Part shown: piece after piece, positions 1-8,543 of the stretch
Position numbering within the stretch: position 1 is the stretch's first letter
How the letters are laid out: each line of letters starts with the position of its first letter
DNA from: Butyrivibrio sp. LB2008
GTDB taxonomy: Bacteria; Bacillota; Clostridia; Lachnospirales; Lachnospiraceae
Reading direction: 5' to 3'
Length of the DNA stretch: 64,000 nt
NCBI RefSeq assembly: GCF_000621565.1
Contig: NZ_KK211306.1
Span: 273,886 to 337,885 of the forward strand
The notes under the pieces: model-generated
Told to the model about the DNA's origin: nothing
Seen by the model: the letters and a program-made list of their open reading frames with translations, nothing else
Databases searched by the model: none
Made by a program: the position numbers and the translations under genes

Positions 1-705
1 AGTCAGATTTTTCTTGGTTCCCTCAAATACCAATTCACCTGCGTTTACCAGATAAATATAATCGCAGAGTTCTTCTACCTCCGATAGATAATGTGACGTC
101 AGCAAAATTCCTTTCTCTTCCTCTTTTGCAAGCCTTATTATCTCCTTATGGAGTTCCTGCGTAACAATAGCATCTAAGCCTATCGTGGGTTCGTCCAGGA
201 ATATATATTTAGGATCGTTTATCATGCCTCTTGCTATCTGCAATCGCTGTTTCATTCCCTTCGAAAAAGTTTCAACGGGAAGATTTGCCTTTTCCTCGAG
301 TCCTACGATTTTAAGAAGCTCTTCAATTCTTTTTTTCAAAAGAGAATTCTCTATCCCGTACAGCTGGCCGTAGTACCAGAGATTTTCATACGCGGTCAGT
401 TTCCAATAGATCATCCTCTCACCGCCCGCGATCATATTGATCTGTCTTTTTACCTTGTCAGGATGTGCGATCGCATCGATACCGTCAAAAGAATAAGTTC
501 CTGCAGTAGGCTCTATGAGTGTTGTGAGCATCTTGATCGTTGTGGTCTTTCCCGCTCCGTTTATTCCCAAGAGCCCTACGATCTGTCCTTTCTCAAGCTT
601 CATGGATATATCCTTAACCGCCTCGATTTTTTCTTTTTCTGAGCAAAAAAAGTTTTGTCTTCTCTTTACTTCATATATCTTCTTTAATCCATTAACTTCT
701 ATCAT
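1..705 (-). CDS. ABC-2 exporter ATP-binding subunit, 3' end cut by window edge
   Basis: This is the nucleotide-binding subunit of an ABC exporter of the NatA/daunorubicin-resistance type, which powers efflux by the membrane subunit encoded just upstream. About 235 residues are visible, with the Walker A motif (GINGAGKTTT), the signature FSKGMKQR, the Walker B segment YIFLDEPTIGLD and the H-loop LLTSH. The first 35 residues carry a Lys/Arg-rich stretch ahead of the usual beta strand. The frame stays open to base 1, so the C-terminus lies outside the window. It starts 7 bp after the permease stop, so the two are surely co-transcribed. The substrate cannot be told from sequence. Confidence 0.93.
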   Translation of the reverse strand, partial: MIEVNGLKKIYEVKRRQNFFCSEKEKIEAVKDISMKLEKGQIVGLLGINGAGKTTTIKMLTTLIEPTAGTYSFDGIDAIAHPDKVKRQINMIAGGERMIYWKLTAYENLWYYGQLYGIENSLLKKRIEELLKIVGLEEKANLPVETFSKGMKQRLQIARGMINDPKYIFLDEPTIGLDAIVTQELHKEIIRLAKEEEKGILLTSHYLSEVEELCDYIYLVNAGELVFEGTKKNLT

Positions 706-712
706 GTCGATC

Positions 713-1525
713 TTATCCCTCCATTTTTTCAAGTGCTATCTTTTCAAGCTGTTTCAAAAGCGGAAATCCTGTAAAAACGTACACACTCCCCACCAGAAAT
801 ATCCTCATTGCGATATAGATAAACCGCCCGTTTGTAAGTCCGCCCAGAAAATCCGCACGCATAAGTGTCAGGCAATCGGTAACGGGTATGATGTTTCCCA
901 CAAATTGAAGAATCCCAGGCAGATATTCTTTCGGAAAAGTTATTCCACATACCAAAAATATCGCGGTAAACAAAGTATTTTGTGATATATAGGTATCTCT
1001 TGTATAGATCATCACGCAGCCAAGAATAAGTGACAGTCCAAAGAATCCGTATATAGACAGGATCAATGCGATCACAAATTTCCAAAAACAAAAATCATGT
1101 ATCTTAAGGCCAAAGAACACTCCAATTACCATTGCTATGGCCGTTTCTCCCAATGTCATGATTGTCTGCAATATCATATTCCCGACAAAATAGGATGTTC
1201 TCTTAAACGGCGCAAGCATAAGGCTCTCAAGCGTTCCTTCCCGTAGTTCTGTAATAAGCCTTCTGCTAACGTTGAGACATGTCCGGACCACAAACATGTA
1301 TACCAGGCTTCCGACTATCGCATAACTCATGTAATCGCTTGTTCCTGTAAGATTGGAAAAATCTGTCGCCAGTCTTTTTCCGAAAAAGTAATGATACATC
1401 ATCCATGCACCAAATACAGTATAAAAAGATGTCAGAATGCATCCCAACATAAAATCGACCGGATAGGCCCGTAGCCGTATCTGAAACTCTTTTTTGATCG
1501 TCGCCCTCAAAACTTTCAAATCCAT
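713..1525 (-). CDS. ABC-2 type transporter permease
   Basis: A 270-residue integral membrane protein of the ABC-2 family (NodJ/DrrB-like), with about six hydrophobic segments and the family's typical conserved region around residues 85-105 (a cytoplasmic 'RRLITELREGTLESL' element). It forms the membrane half of the exporter with the ATPase that follows it. The start is supported by an AAAAGGAG ribosome binding site 6 bp upstream. The order permease then ATPase is less common than the reverse. A perfect palindrome lies directly upstream of the ribosome binding site and probably controls the pair. The substrate is unknown; multidrug or lipid export would be typical for the family. Confidence 0.92.
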   Translation of the reverse strand: MDLKVLRATIKKEFQIRLRAYPVDFMLGCILTSFYTVFGAWMMYHYFFGKRLATDFSNLTGTSDYMSYAIVGSLVYMFVVRTCLNVSRRLITELREGTLESLMLAPFKRTSYFVGNMILQTIMTLGETAIAMVIGVFFGLKIHDFCFWKFVIALILSIYGFFGLSLILGCVMIYTRDTYISQNTLFTAIFLVCGITFPKEYLPGILQFVGNIIPVTDCLTLMRADFLGGLTNGRFIYIAMRIFLVGSVYVFTGFPLLKQLEKIALEKMEG

Positions 1526-1537
1526 CTGCGCTCCTTT

Positions 1538-1559
1538 TGATTAACTGTTTGGTTAATCA
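1538..1559. promoter_or_regulatory. Palindromic operator upstream of the ABC-2 exporter
   Basis: A perfect inverted repeat, TGATTAAC-N6-GTTAATCA, ends only 12 bp before the permease start codon and abuts its ribosome binding site. The symmetric TTAACC/GGTTAA-type core resembles operators bound by TetR/AcrR-family repressors of drug exporters. The binding protein is inferred; no regulator gene is adjacent in the visible part. Confidence 0.55.
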
Positions 1560-1640
1560 TTTTGTTTTTTCTAAAATTTGAACGCATTTTAATCAGTCCG
1601 AGATCGTTTGTCAATCATAATTGCGCATCCCTGCGGAGCG

Positions 1641-1717
1641 TTTTTGTATCATAGGAAAGCAATTTCCTATGATACAAAAAAGGACTGTGCACTAATCGCT
1701 TAGTGTACAGTCCTTTT
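1641..1717. terminator. Two tandem 18-bp hairpins, probable bidirectional terminators
   Basis: Positions 1641-1658 pair perfectly with 1663-1680 around a GCAA loop. Immediately after, 1678-1695 pair with 1700-1717 around a TCGC loop, with one mismatch that is a G-U wobble in RNA. The two share the A-rich junction, and T runs flank both ends. They lie downstream of the 52-residue gene (minus strand) and upstream of the ABC exporter promoter, so they probably end the former's transcript. A third, small hairpin (GGAC-N5-GTCC) follows at 1718-1730. Confidence 0.65.
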
Positions 1718-1823
1718 GGACCTTACGTCCTATTATAAATTTCAAATTTTTCAAAAACTTTAATCCCAATCGTTTTGCCGGACGATTCCGTATCAATAAC
1801 CCCCGGGATCTGATAATCAATTA

Positions 1824-1982
1824 TTAATTCCTACTTTTTAGCATTTCGATAGCGGTCGTATTATGTCGCCCTGATTCCTGAGCGGAATAATCGTACTTCT
1901 TAAGAAGACGTTCCCTCATCTCCTCAGGATGATTATATAATTGATCCATAATTCTATCAAAAGCTTGTCTCCATTCGCCCAT
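1824..1982 (-). CDS. Small hypothetical protein (52 aa)
   Basis: A charged, probably helical cytoplasmic protein with no recognised domain; it contains the stretch 'HPEEMRERLLKKYDYSAQE'. I start it at the internal methionine (MGEWRQAFD) because a GGAGGT ribosome binding site lies 8 bp upstream; the longer frame would begin inside the promoter. A TATACT -10 element is visible about 45 bp upstream. It appears monocistronic and is followed by the tandem hairpins. Its function is unknown. Confidence 0.6.
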   Translation of the reverse strand: MGEWRQAFDRIMDQLYNHPEEMRERLLKKYDYSAQESGRHNTTAIEMLKSRN

Positions 1983-2106
1983 ACTAATGTACCTCCATTT
2001 GACAAACAACGATAGCGTGTACAATAGTATAGTTTTTCAGAGTTTTTCGCAATAGGTAATTCAACCAAAAAATGAATTATTTTTTTACTAAATCTTTATA
2101 CCAGCC

Positions 2107-2901
2107 TCAGATCGCAGCAATAGCCTTCTTCGGGCACTTTGAAACGCAAGTGTCACAATGTACACATTTATCCTGATCGATACTTGCAACATTGTTTTCC
2201 ACCACTATCGCTCCGGTAGGACAATCTCTCTCACATATGTGGCATCCGATACATCCGACCTTGCAGTATTTATTGACATATTTGCCCATGTCCTGTGACT
2301 TGCAAGCAACAACCTCTCTTGACTCATAAGGTATAAGATTGATGAGATTTCTGGGACATATATCCACGCACTTGCCACACGCTTTACATTTCTCCATGTC
2401 TACCATCGCCACGCCGTTATGCACGTGTATCGCATCAAACTGACATACAGATACGCAACTTCCTCCTCCGAGGCATCCGTATCCGCAGGTCTTTGAACCG
2501 CCGCCCGGTGCCTGTGCCTGGAATCTGCAATCATCTGCTCCTTTATACTCATACTTCTGGGTAGCCTGTTCGCAATCTCCGCTACAATGCACAAATGCGA
2601 CCATTCGCCTTGTTTTTCCGGCTTTTACTCCCATTATTCCCGAGATTACTTCTGCAACCGGTGCACCTCCTACAGGACACTGATTTACAGCCGCTTCACC
2701 TTTTGCAATAGCCGTCGCACAGCCCGAACATCCGGGGTATCCGCAACCTCCGCAGTTACTTCCGGGAAGCGCCTCAAGAATTGCCGCTTCTTTTTCATCG
2801 ACATCTACATGAAGCTTCATATCAGCCAATCCCAGAATTAATCCTATGGCAATTCCAATGCCCGCAACAACAATCGTTGCAACGATTATTCCACTGATCA
2901 T
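2107..2901 (-). CDS. rnfB: Rnf electron transport complex subunit B
   Basis: RnfB is the iron-sulfur subunit of the Rnf complex (ferredoxin:NAD+ oxidoreductase coupled to Na+ or H+ translocation). It passes electrons from ferredoxin to the rest of the complex. The 264 residues begin with one membrane helix (about 5-25). A Fe-S domain follows with the CGGCGYPGC motif near residue 50. The C-terminal half holds several ferredoxin-type CxxCxxCxxxCP clusters, the last being CVHCDTCVSKCP. It is the last gene of rnfCDGEAB, 39 bp after rnfA, with a typical GAGAAAG ribosome binding site. The length fits the clostridial form. Confidence 0.97.
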   Translation of the reverse strand: MISGIIVATIVVAGIGIAIGLILGLADMKLHVDVDEKEAAILEALPGSNCGGCGYPGCSGCATAIAKGEAAVNQCPVGGAPVAEVISGIMGVKAGKTRRMVAFVHCSGDCEQATQKYEYKGADDCRFQAQAPGGGSKTCGYGCLGGGSCVSVCQFDAIHVHNGVAMVDMEKCKACGKCVDICPRNLINLIPYESREVVACKSQDMGKYVNKYCKVGCIGCHICERDCPTGAIVVENNVASIDQDKCVHCDTCVSKCPKKAIAAI

Positions 2902-2940
2902 AAGTCTTTCTCCTTTTTACAGCGTACTCCTGCGCTGTGT

Positions 2941-3531
2941 TTATTTCAAAGCCGAAAATCCCGTAAACGCGATTGCCATAAGCCCCGAAGTAAGAAGTAC
3001 AATAGGCATTCCCTTAAATGACTCCGGTATGTCGTTGTACTCCATCTTTTCGCGAAGTCCTGCCAGAATAACTATCGCGATTGTAAAACCGGCCGCTGTG
3101 GAGAAGCCACAGACCGTACTACCCTCTATGGTGTAATTGTTTGTAACGTTGGTAAGCGCAACACCAAGAACCGCACAGTTTGTTGTAATAAGCGGAAGGT
3201 AAACACCAAGAGCTTTATACAGTGAAACAATATATTTTTTTAATATCATCTCAACAAACTGAACAAGCATCGCTACAACAAGGATAAATACGATTGTCTG
3301 CAAATATCCGAGATCGAACGGTTTTAAAACAAACCAGTAGATCGTGCTACATACGAGCGATGAAAGCGTCATGACAAAAATACATGCGCCGCCCATACCA
3401 AGTGCGGTATCTATCCTCTTGGAAACTCCAAGGAAAGGGCAAAGTCCGAGGAACTGGCTCAAAACAACGTTATTGATAAGCGAAGCAGAAAGCATAAGTG
3501 CTAAAAATTCAAGTACTGTCTCTGTCATCAT
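2941..3531 (-). CDS. rnfA: Rnf complex subunit A
   Basis: RnfA is one of the two homologous six-helix membrane subunits (RnfA/RnfE, related to NqrE/NqrD) that carry a membrane Fe-S centre and take part in ion translocation. The 196-residue protein contains the family's LGLCPFLG segment near residue 30 and 'TNCAVLGVAL' around residue 110, each with the conserved cysteine. Its first ATG overlaps the rnfE stop (TAATG), with GGAGG upstream, so translation of the two is coupled. Confidence 0.97.
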   Translation of the reverse strand: MMTETVLEFLALMLSASLINNVVLSQFLGLCPFLGVSKRIDTALGMGGACIFVMTLSSLVCSTIYWFVLKPFDLGYLQTIVFILVVAMLVQFVEMILKKYIVSLYKALGVYLPLITTNCAVLGVALTNVTNNYTIEGSTVCGFSTAAGFTIAIVILAGLREKMEYNDIPESFKGMPIVLLTSGLMAIAFTGFSALK

Positions 3532-4226
3532 TATTTAGCCTCCTTCTTCTTTTTTGCCGAATTGGCTTTAACCTTGTTCATAAATGCAATAAGAAATGCA
3601 AGAACAAAGAAAGCTCCTGCCTGCTGAACAAAAATGCTGACCGGCTGATATTTGGCAAGATATGCTCCTATTGTTCCCGGAATAACAGAACCAATTCCAA
3701 GAATCTGTATATTAAATGCCGTACCTGCACCGATAAGCTCTCTGAAAAGACCTATCACGGTTATCGCGCATGTAAATCCTATTCCCATTCCCACACCATC
3801 GTAGAATGAAGGAACTATTCCATGCTTACTTGCATATGCTTCCGCTCTTCCAAAGATAATACAGTTAACAACGATAAGCGGAATATACACTCCAAGTGCT
3901 TTATTAAGTGCAGGAAAATATGCCTGCATCAAAAGCTGAACAATTGTAACAAAAGATGCTATTACAACTATAAACGAAGGAATCCTGACTGTAGCAGGAA
4001 TAATCTTTCTCAGCGCCGCAATTACCGCATTACTTAGCGCCAAAACAAATGTAGTTGCAAGTCCCATTCCAAGTCCGTTCATAGCGGATGATGTAACCGC
4101 AAGTGTGGGACACATGCCGATCATCAATACCAGTGTAGGATTCTCGGCAATGAGACCGTTAAAAAATCTTTCGGCGGGAGAATCTTGTACCAATCCAAGC
4201 GCGCCTTTTTTTACTTCTTCACTCAT
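3531..4226 (-). CDS. rnfE: Rnf complex subunit E
   Basis: RnfE is the membrane partner of RnfA in the Rnf complex. The 231-residue protein has about six hydrophobic helices, the paired-cysteine regions 'IGMCPTLAVT' and 'VVNCIIFGRAEAYA', and a Lys-rich C-terminal tail (AKKKKEAK). The start is set at the ATG at 4226, which shares one base with the rnfG stop; a preceding in-frame GTG is less likely given AGGAG 9 bp upstream of the ATG. It lies between rnfG and rnfA in the canonical order. Confidence 0.97.
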   Translation of the reverse strand: MSEEVKKGALGLVQDSPAERFFNGLIAENPTLVLMIGMCPTLAVTSSAMNGLGMGLATTFVLALSNAVIAALRKIIPATVRIPSFIVVIASFVTIVQLLMQAYFPALNKALGVYIPLIVVNCIIFGRAEAYASKHGIVPSFYDGVGMGIGFTCAITVIGLFRELIGAGTAFNIQILGIGSVIPGTIGAYLAKYQPVSIFVQQAGAFFVLAFLIAFMNKVKANSAKKKKEAK

Positions 4227-4834
4227 CACCTTGCTCCTTTCAAAGCATAATCAAAATATGCATTTGCAACACTTACTCCATCTGTAATTGCCCTGGATGT
4301 TATTGTTGCTCCGGATATCGCTTCAATCTGAGAACCGGAATCTGTAAGCTGACCTTCTTTTACAACCGTAAACTGCAATGCATTTTTTCCTGCAAATTGA
4401 GGAACAATGACCTTCTCTGCATTCATGCCAAGTCCCGGTGTCTCAGCTATTGAAATAATGGATATTCCATTAATTTTGGAATCATTACTAATTCCCACGG
4501 TAAAGACTATATTGTCTCCATAGCCTTTGGATCTCACCTGGATAACATATCCTATTGCTGTTCCGTTCATGTCTATAGCCTGCTTTACGCTAAGGATCAT
4601 GATACCTTTTTTATCTCCGAGCGCTTCTTCAAAAGCATCGAGATTAACTCCCAGCTCATTAAATGTCACGGCATCACTGAACACCGCCTGATTTGCTTTA
4701 TTCTGTGCCTGACTATCCTGATAAGCTATAGGATCCTTGGTAACCTGATAAACAAGTCCCAAAAGCGCTCCTGCTATCAAAGTGATAAAGAAAAGGATAA
4801 AGGCGTTTTTTATCATGTGAAATACATTGCTCAT
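4226..4834 (-). CDS. rnfG: Rnf complex subunit G (FMN-carrying)
   Basis: RnfG carries a covalently bound FMN on the outer face of the membrane. The 202 residues start with a single anchor helix (about 10-30). The flavin attachment motif SGATITS lies near residue 172, where the threonine is esterified to FMN by an ApbE-type flavin transferase (none is encoded in this window). An upstream 'ETPGLGMNA' segment, typical of the FMN-binding domain, is also present. It starts 3 bp after rnfD. Confidence 0.96.
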   Translation of the reverse strand: MSNVFHMIKNAFILFFITLIAGALLGLVYQVTKDPIAYQDSQAQNKANQAVFSDAVTFNELGVNLDAFEEALGDKKGIMILSVKQAIDMNGTAIGYVIQVRSKGYGDNIVFTVGISNDSKINGISIISIAETPGLGMNAEKVIVPQFAGKNALQFTVVKEGQLTDSGSQIEAISGATITSRAITDGVSVANAYFDYALKGAR

Positions 4835-4837
4835 GCT

Positions 4838-5782
4838 TTATTCGCCTCCTTTTTTCGCTTTTTTCCTGATTCCGAAAGCCTTGGGAATAGTCACTTTTTC
4901 AATAAGAGGAACCAGAAGATTTCCAATAATGATGGCATATGAAACACCCTCAGCATTTGCACCGAAAGTACGGAACAGTCCCGTCAAAAGTCCGAGTATG
5001 ATTCCGTATATATATCTTCCCTTCGGAGTTATCGGGCAAGTTACATAATCGGTTGCCATGAAAAAAGCACCGAGCATAAGTCCACCACCTGCAAGCTGCG
5101 CCGATATATAACCCCAGTTAAATCCGTATTTTCCAAACAGACCTACAAAAACCACAAATGAAACGATATAGCTAAACGGGATTGCATAATCAATTACACC
5201 AACAGCGATAAGGATTATCGCACCTGCAATAATGGCGATCGTTGATGTTTCTCCGATCGTACCGCCGGTTCTTCCAATCAGCATATCCATTATGTTGACC
5301 TGGATACCATTTTTCAGATTGAAAAGAGGTGTAGCTCCCGAATATGTATCAGTAGTAAAATTAGTCATTATCGCAGGAAAAGAGATCATAAGAAAGCACC
5401 TTGCTCCAAGAGCGGGATTCATGAAATTCTGTCCCAGACCTCCAAAAAGCTGCTTAACCATAATGATCGCGAATACTCCGCCAAGAGCAGGTACCCAAAG
5501 CGGTACTTCAGGCGGCATGTTAAGTGCAAGCAATAAACCTGTAACTACCGCGGTAAAATCGCCTATAGTCACGCGCTTACGAAGCAATATCTCATATACG
5601 AGTTCTGAAACAACACATGCTGCTACAGAAACTCCGATAACAAACATGGTATAAATACCAAAATTATATATTCCGTATCCGGTAGCCGGAAGAAGCGCAA
5701 TAAGTACCCATATCATAATATTTGATGTGGTCACGCTCGATCTGACATGCGGATTGGATGACACTTTTCTTAATTTACCCAT
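4838..5782 (-). CDS. rnfD: Rnf complex subunit D
   Basis: RnfD is a polytopic membrane subunit (NqrB-like) with a covalent FMN; it is thought to form the ion-conducting core. The SGATPLF motif near residue 165 is the flavin attachment site. Many hydrophobic helices and the 'GLGQNFMNPALGAR' segment match the family. I start it at MGKLRK (5782), 14 bp after the rnfC stop, because a GAGGGGG ribosome binding site precedes it; the longer frame would overlap rnfC. The resulting 314 residues are the normal length. Confidence 0.96.
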   Translation of the reverse strand: MGKLRKVSSNPHVRSSVTTSNIMIWVLIALLPATGYGIYNFGIYTMFVIGVSVAACVVSELVYEILLRKRVTIGDFTAVVTGLLLALNMPPEVPLWVPALGGVFAIIMVKQLFGGLGQNFMNPALGARCFLMISFPAIMTNFTTDTYSGATPLFNLKNGIQVNIMDMLIGRTGGTIGETSTIAIIAGAIILIAVGVIDYAIPFSYIVSFVVFVGLFGKYGFNWGYISAQLAGGGLMLGAFFMATDYVTCPITPKGRYIYGIILGLLTGLFRTFGANAEGVSYAIIIGNLLVPLIEKVTIPKAFGIRKKAKKGGE

Positions 5783-5795
5783 TAAAATGGCCCCC

Positions 5796-7112
5796 TCACT
5801 TTTTCCTATTTGCAAGCTGAATCTTTCTCATACCCTTGATAAGCTGGGTAAGCTGTCTCCTCGCAGGGCAGATATAACTGCAACATCCGCACTCGCAGCA
5901 TTCCATTCCATACAAATGAAGGAATTTCTTCTCATCATTATGTTCTACGGCATCAGCAAGATTCTTGGGAATAAGTCTCTCAGGACACACCTCGACACAT
6001 CTTGCACAGTTGATACATGCCGATGGTTCAAACTGCGAAACAGCGTCCTTTGTAAGACATGTTAAAGCCGATGCAGTCTTAGTGGTGGGAACATCAAGAT
6101 CGAATATGGCAAATCCCATCATGGGACCACCTGATATTATCTTTGCAGGCTCTTTACGGAATCCGCCCGCATCTTCAAGAAGCTCTGTATAGCTTGTTCC
6201 GATTCTGACTTTATAGTTTCTGGGATCCGCAACGGCATCGCCCGTAATGGTCACAATTCGCTCCATCAACGGTCTGCCCTCTTTTACGGCTCTGCAGACA
6301 GCACAAAGAGTATCAACATTATCTACGATACATCCTGCATCTGCAGGGAGCATAGATGAGTTGATCTCTCTTCCCGTAACGGCATAAATGAGCATACGCT
6401 CAGCACCCTCGGGATATTTTGTTTTAACAGCCTTTACGCTTATTTTTTCTTCGTCTTTTGTAAGTTCCTTGAACTTCTTGATCGCGTCAGGCTTATTATC
6501 TTCAATCGCAAGTATTCCTCTTGCATTAGGGAAAATGCTAACGGCAATCTTCAGTCCTTCCAAAAGCAGTTCAGGCTCCTCGATCATACGTCTGTAATCG
6601 GATGTCAGATACGGTTCACACTCTGAACAGTTTGCGATTACATAGTCAATCTTATCCGGCTCCTTTGGTGAAAATTTTACAGCAGTAGGAAATCCTGCTC
6701 CTCCCATACCAACAACGCCGGCCTCTCTGACAGCCTCGATCTTGTCTTCAGCAGTCATGTCCTCGTAACGCTTACGTGGTCTGAATCTCACCTCATCATA
6801 AAGCTCATCGTTCTCAACGATGATGCTCTCACACATAGCTCCCGTAGCAAGTCGTCTTGGTTCAATCGCAACAACAGTTCCGGAAACAGTCGAATAAATC
6901 GGAGCCGAAACAAATCCATTCGCCTCCGCAATCTTCTGTCCCGTCAAAACATGATCCCCTACGGCAACTATAGCCTTTGCCGGTGCACCTATGTGCTGTG
7001 ACAAAGGATATACCAAATCTCCTTTTGGTAGCACTGATTTTATGGGCTTATCCTTAGATAATTCTTTGCCTTCGTAAGGATGTATACCGCCCTTAAAAGT
7101 ACCTCTTGCCAT
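5796..7112 (-). CDS. rnfC: Rnf complex subunit C (NADH-side)
   Basis: RnfC is the peripheral subunit that exchanges electrons with NAD. The 438 residues show an N-terminal RnfC/barrel-sandwich domain and the glycine-rich NADH/FMN-binding segment 'GMGGAGFPTAVK' near residue 135. Two C-terminal [4Fe-4S] motifs follow, CINCARCVEVCP and CCECGCCSYICP. It is the first gene of the operon, with an AGAAGGGTAGGA ribosome binding site, and is divergent from the RNase H-like gene across a 178-bp promoter region. Confidence 0.97.
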   Translation of the reverse strand: MARGTFKGGIHPYEGKELSKDKPIKSVLPKGDLVYPLSQHIGAPAKAIVAVGDHVLTGQKIAEANGFVSAPIYSTVSGTVVAIEPRRLATGAMCESIIVENDELYDEVRFRPRKRYEDMTAEDKIEAVREAGVVGMGGAGFPTAVKFSPKEPDKIDYVIANCSECEPYLTSDYRRMIEEPELLLEGLKIAVSIFPNARGILAIEDNKPDAIKKFKELTKDEEKISVKAVKTKYPEGAERMLIYAVTGREINSSMLPADAGCIVDNVDTLCAVCRAVKEGRPLMERIVTITGDAVADPRNYKVRIGTSYTELLEDAGGFRKEPAKIISGGPMMGFAIFDLDVPTTKTASALTCLTKDAVSQFEPSACINCARCVEVCPERLIPKNLADAVEHNDEKKFLHLYGMECCECGCCSYICPARRQLTQLIKGMRKIQLANRKK

Positions 7113-7290
7113 TTCCTACCCTTCTTTCGATATTTTAGAAAATATTTCAACTGCTTTAATTGTATCAAATTTTTAATCAAAATTAATGATTAATCTAAAA
7201 AAATGAGTATATTATTTTAGCAAAAAAAAGCTTTAGTTTTTGTGGTACAATTATTTATAAGGTGATTTTTGAAAGTAGGTATAACGCAAC
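7113..7290. promoter_or_regulatory. Divergent promoter region, rnf operon / RNase H-like gene
   Basis: A very AT-rich intergenic stretch. Towards rnfC (minus strand) there is an extended -10 element, TGATACAAT, with TACAAT at 7159-7164. Towards the RNase H-like gene (plus strand) another extended -10, TGGTACAAT, has TACAAT at 7246-7251. Neither has a good -35 match, which suits extended -10 promoters. No operator stands out. Confidence 0.5.
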
Positions 7291-8499
7291 ATGAAGAAAA
7301 GTGTCAAGAGCATCACATTTTCAGCAGATCACATAATACATAAGTTGCCGAAAATGCTTGGTTGCAGTAATAACGACATATTATTTATAGATATAGAAAC
7401 CACCGGCTTGTCCCCAAGAACCTCGGATATTTATATGATAGGTCTGGGTTATTATGACGACGGATTCTGGCATATTTTGCAACTTTTTGCAGAAAATGCT
7501 TCTGAAGAATCCAAAATTCTGAAAATTTACTCTCAGAATTTTTCCGATCATTCAAAAGTTTTAAGTTTCAACGGAGATAAATTCGATCTTCCTTTTTTAA
7601 AAAATAAGCTTGCAAAGCACAACATATCCGATCCTCTTGAAAACGCAACTTCCATAGATCTTCACAAAGTATTGCGTCCATATCAGGATCAATTGGGACT
7701 TATAGATTGCAAGCAAAAAACAATCGAGATGTATCTCGGAATAGAAAGAAAGAGTAATTACGACAGCAAAACTCTTATACCGATTTATAATTCCTACAAA
7801 AAAGCCGTGGCAAGAAAGCCGCTCGAAATACTATTTTTGCATAATTATGAAGATGTAAAAGGGATGTTTTCTCTTTTACCGATGCTGCAATTTCTGAAAT
7901 TCTTCTCATTATTCATAAATATGCCCAAGATATCCATCAAGACGGATGAGCCTGTTTCGCAAGATGACTATATGGATCCAAATGCCGCCGAAGATGATAT
8001 ACTCCTTCCTGTCAGAGCCAGAAAGGTCCAGGTCAATTGCTACAATGACTACGAAGGAAATCAGAAAAAAGAGATATTTATGAGACTGTCACTCCCTTTT
8101 GCTCTTCCATCTTCATTAACAGGGCATTTGGATGACTGCTATTTCAAAATAGAAAAAGACGAAGCTATACTCAGAGTTCCCATATTTGAAGCAGAGCTCA
8201 AGTATTTCTATTCAAACTACAACGACTACTACTATCTTCCCAAAGAAGATACAGCGATTCACAAATCAATCGCATCATTTGTCGACAGGAATTACAGAGT
8301 AAAAGCCAAACCCGAGACCTGCTACACCAAGAAAGCAGGCCAGTACCTACGAGAATGGGATCTTGTTTTTGCACCGTTCTTCAAATCAGATTACAAGGAT
8401 GACAGAATATTCTTTGATCTCAATGCCAATCTCAAGCAGAGCCGCTTTGCTCTTAGTGTATATGCATCACACATAATCGCACACATTCTTGAAATATAA
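7291..8499 (+). CDS. YprB-like RNase H-fold (DEDD) exonuclease-family protein
   Basis: The first 190 residues match the predicted 3'-5' exonuclease domain with an RNase H-like fold seen in Bacillus YprB. The DEDD pattern is visible as DIETTG (residues 31-36), SFNGDKFDLPFL (about 93-104) and HNYEDVKGM (about 189-197). All acidic residues of the motifs are kept, so catalysis is plausible. The C-terminal 200 residues are poorly conserved and rich in Tyr and Asp. It is the only plus-strand gene of the first 27 kb. A hairpin terminator begins at its stop codon. Confidence 0.8.
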   Translation: MKKSVKSITFSADHIIHKLPKMLGCSNNDILFIDIETTGLSPRTSDIYMIGLGYYDDGFWHILQLFAENASEESKILKIYSQNFSDHSKVLSFNGDKFDLPFLKNKLAKHNISDPLENATSIDLHKVLRPYQDQLGLIDCKQKTIEMYLGIERKSNYDSKTLIPIYNSYKKAVARKPLEILFLHNYEDVKGMFSLLPMLQFLKFFSLFINMPKISIKTDEPVSQDDYMDPNAAEDDILLPVRARKVQVNCYNDYEGNQKKEIFMRLSLPFALPSSLTGHLDDCYFKIEKDEAILRVPIFEAELKYFYSNYNDYYYLPKEDTAIHKSIASFVDRNYRVKAKPETCYTKKAGQYLREWDLVFAPFFKSDYKDDRIFFDLNANLKQSRFALSVYASHIIAHILEI

Positions 8500-8530
8500 A
8501 AGGCTGCCGCATCAATAGCGACAGCCTTTT
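8498..8530. terminator. Bidirectional terminator between convergent genes
   Basis: AAAAGGCTGCCGC (8498-8510) pairs with GCGACAGCCTTTT (8518-8530) around a 7-nt loop, with one G-U pair. A/T runs sit on both sides. It overlaps the stop codon of the RNase H-like gene and lies 14 bp after cheR, so it can end both transcripts. Confidence 0.85.
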
Positions 8531-8543
8531 GTAATATCACTTA

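Noticed and set aside
2057-2079. Terminator after rnfB
   Set aside because: TAATTCA and TGAATTA can pair, but on the minus strand no T run follows the stem; the T run is on the plus-strand side where no gene ends, so I did not list it as a feature.
3498-4037. Plus-strand frames across rnfA and rnfE
   Set aside because: They are shadows of strongly conserved minus-strand rnf genes and contain no family signatures.
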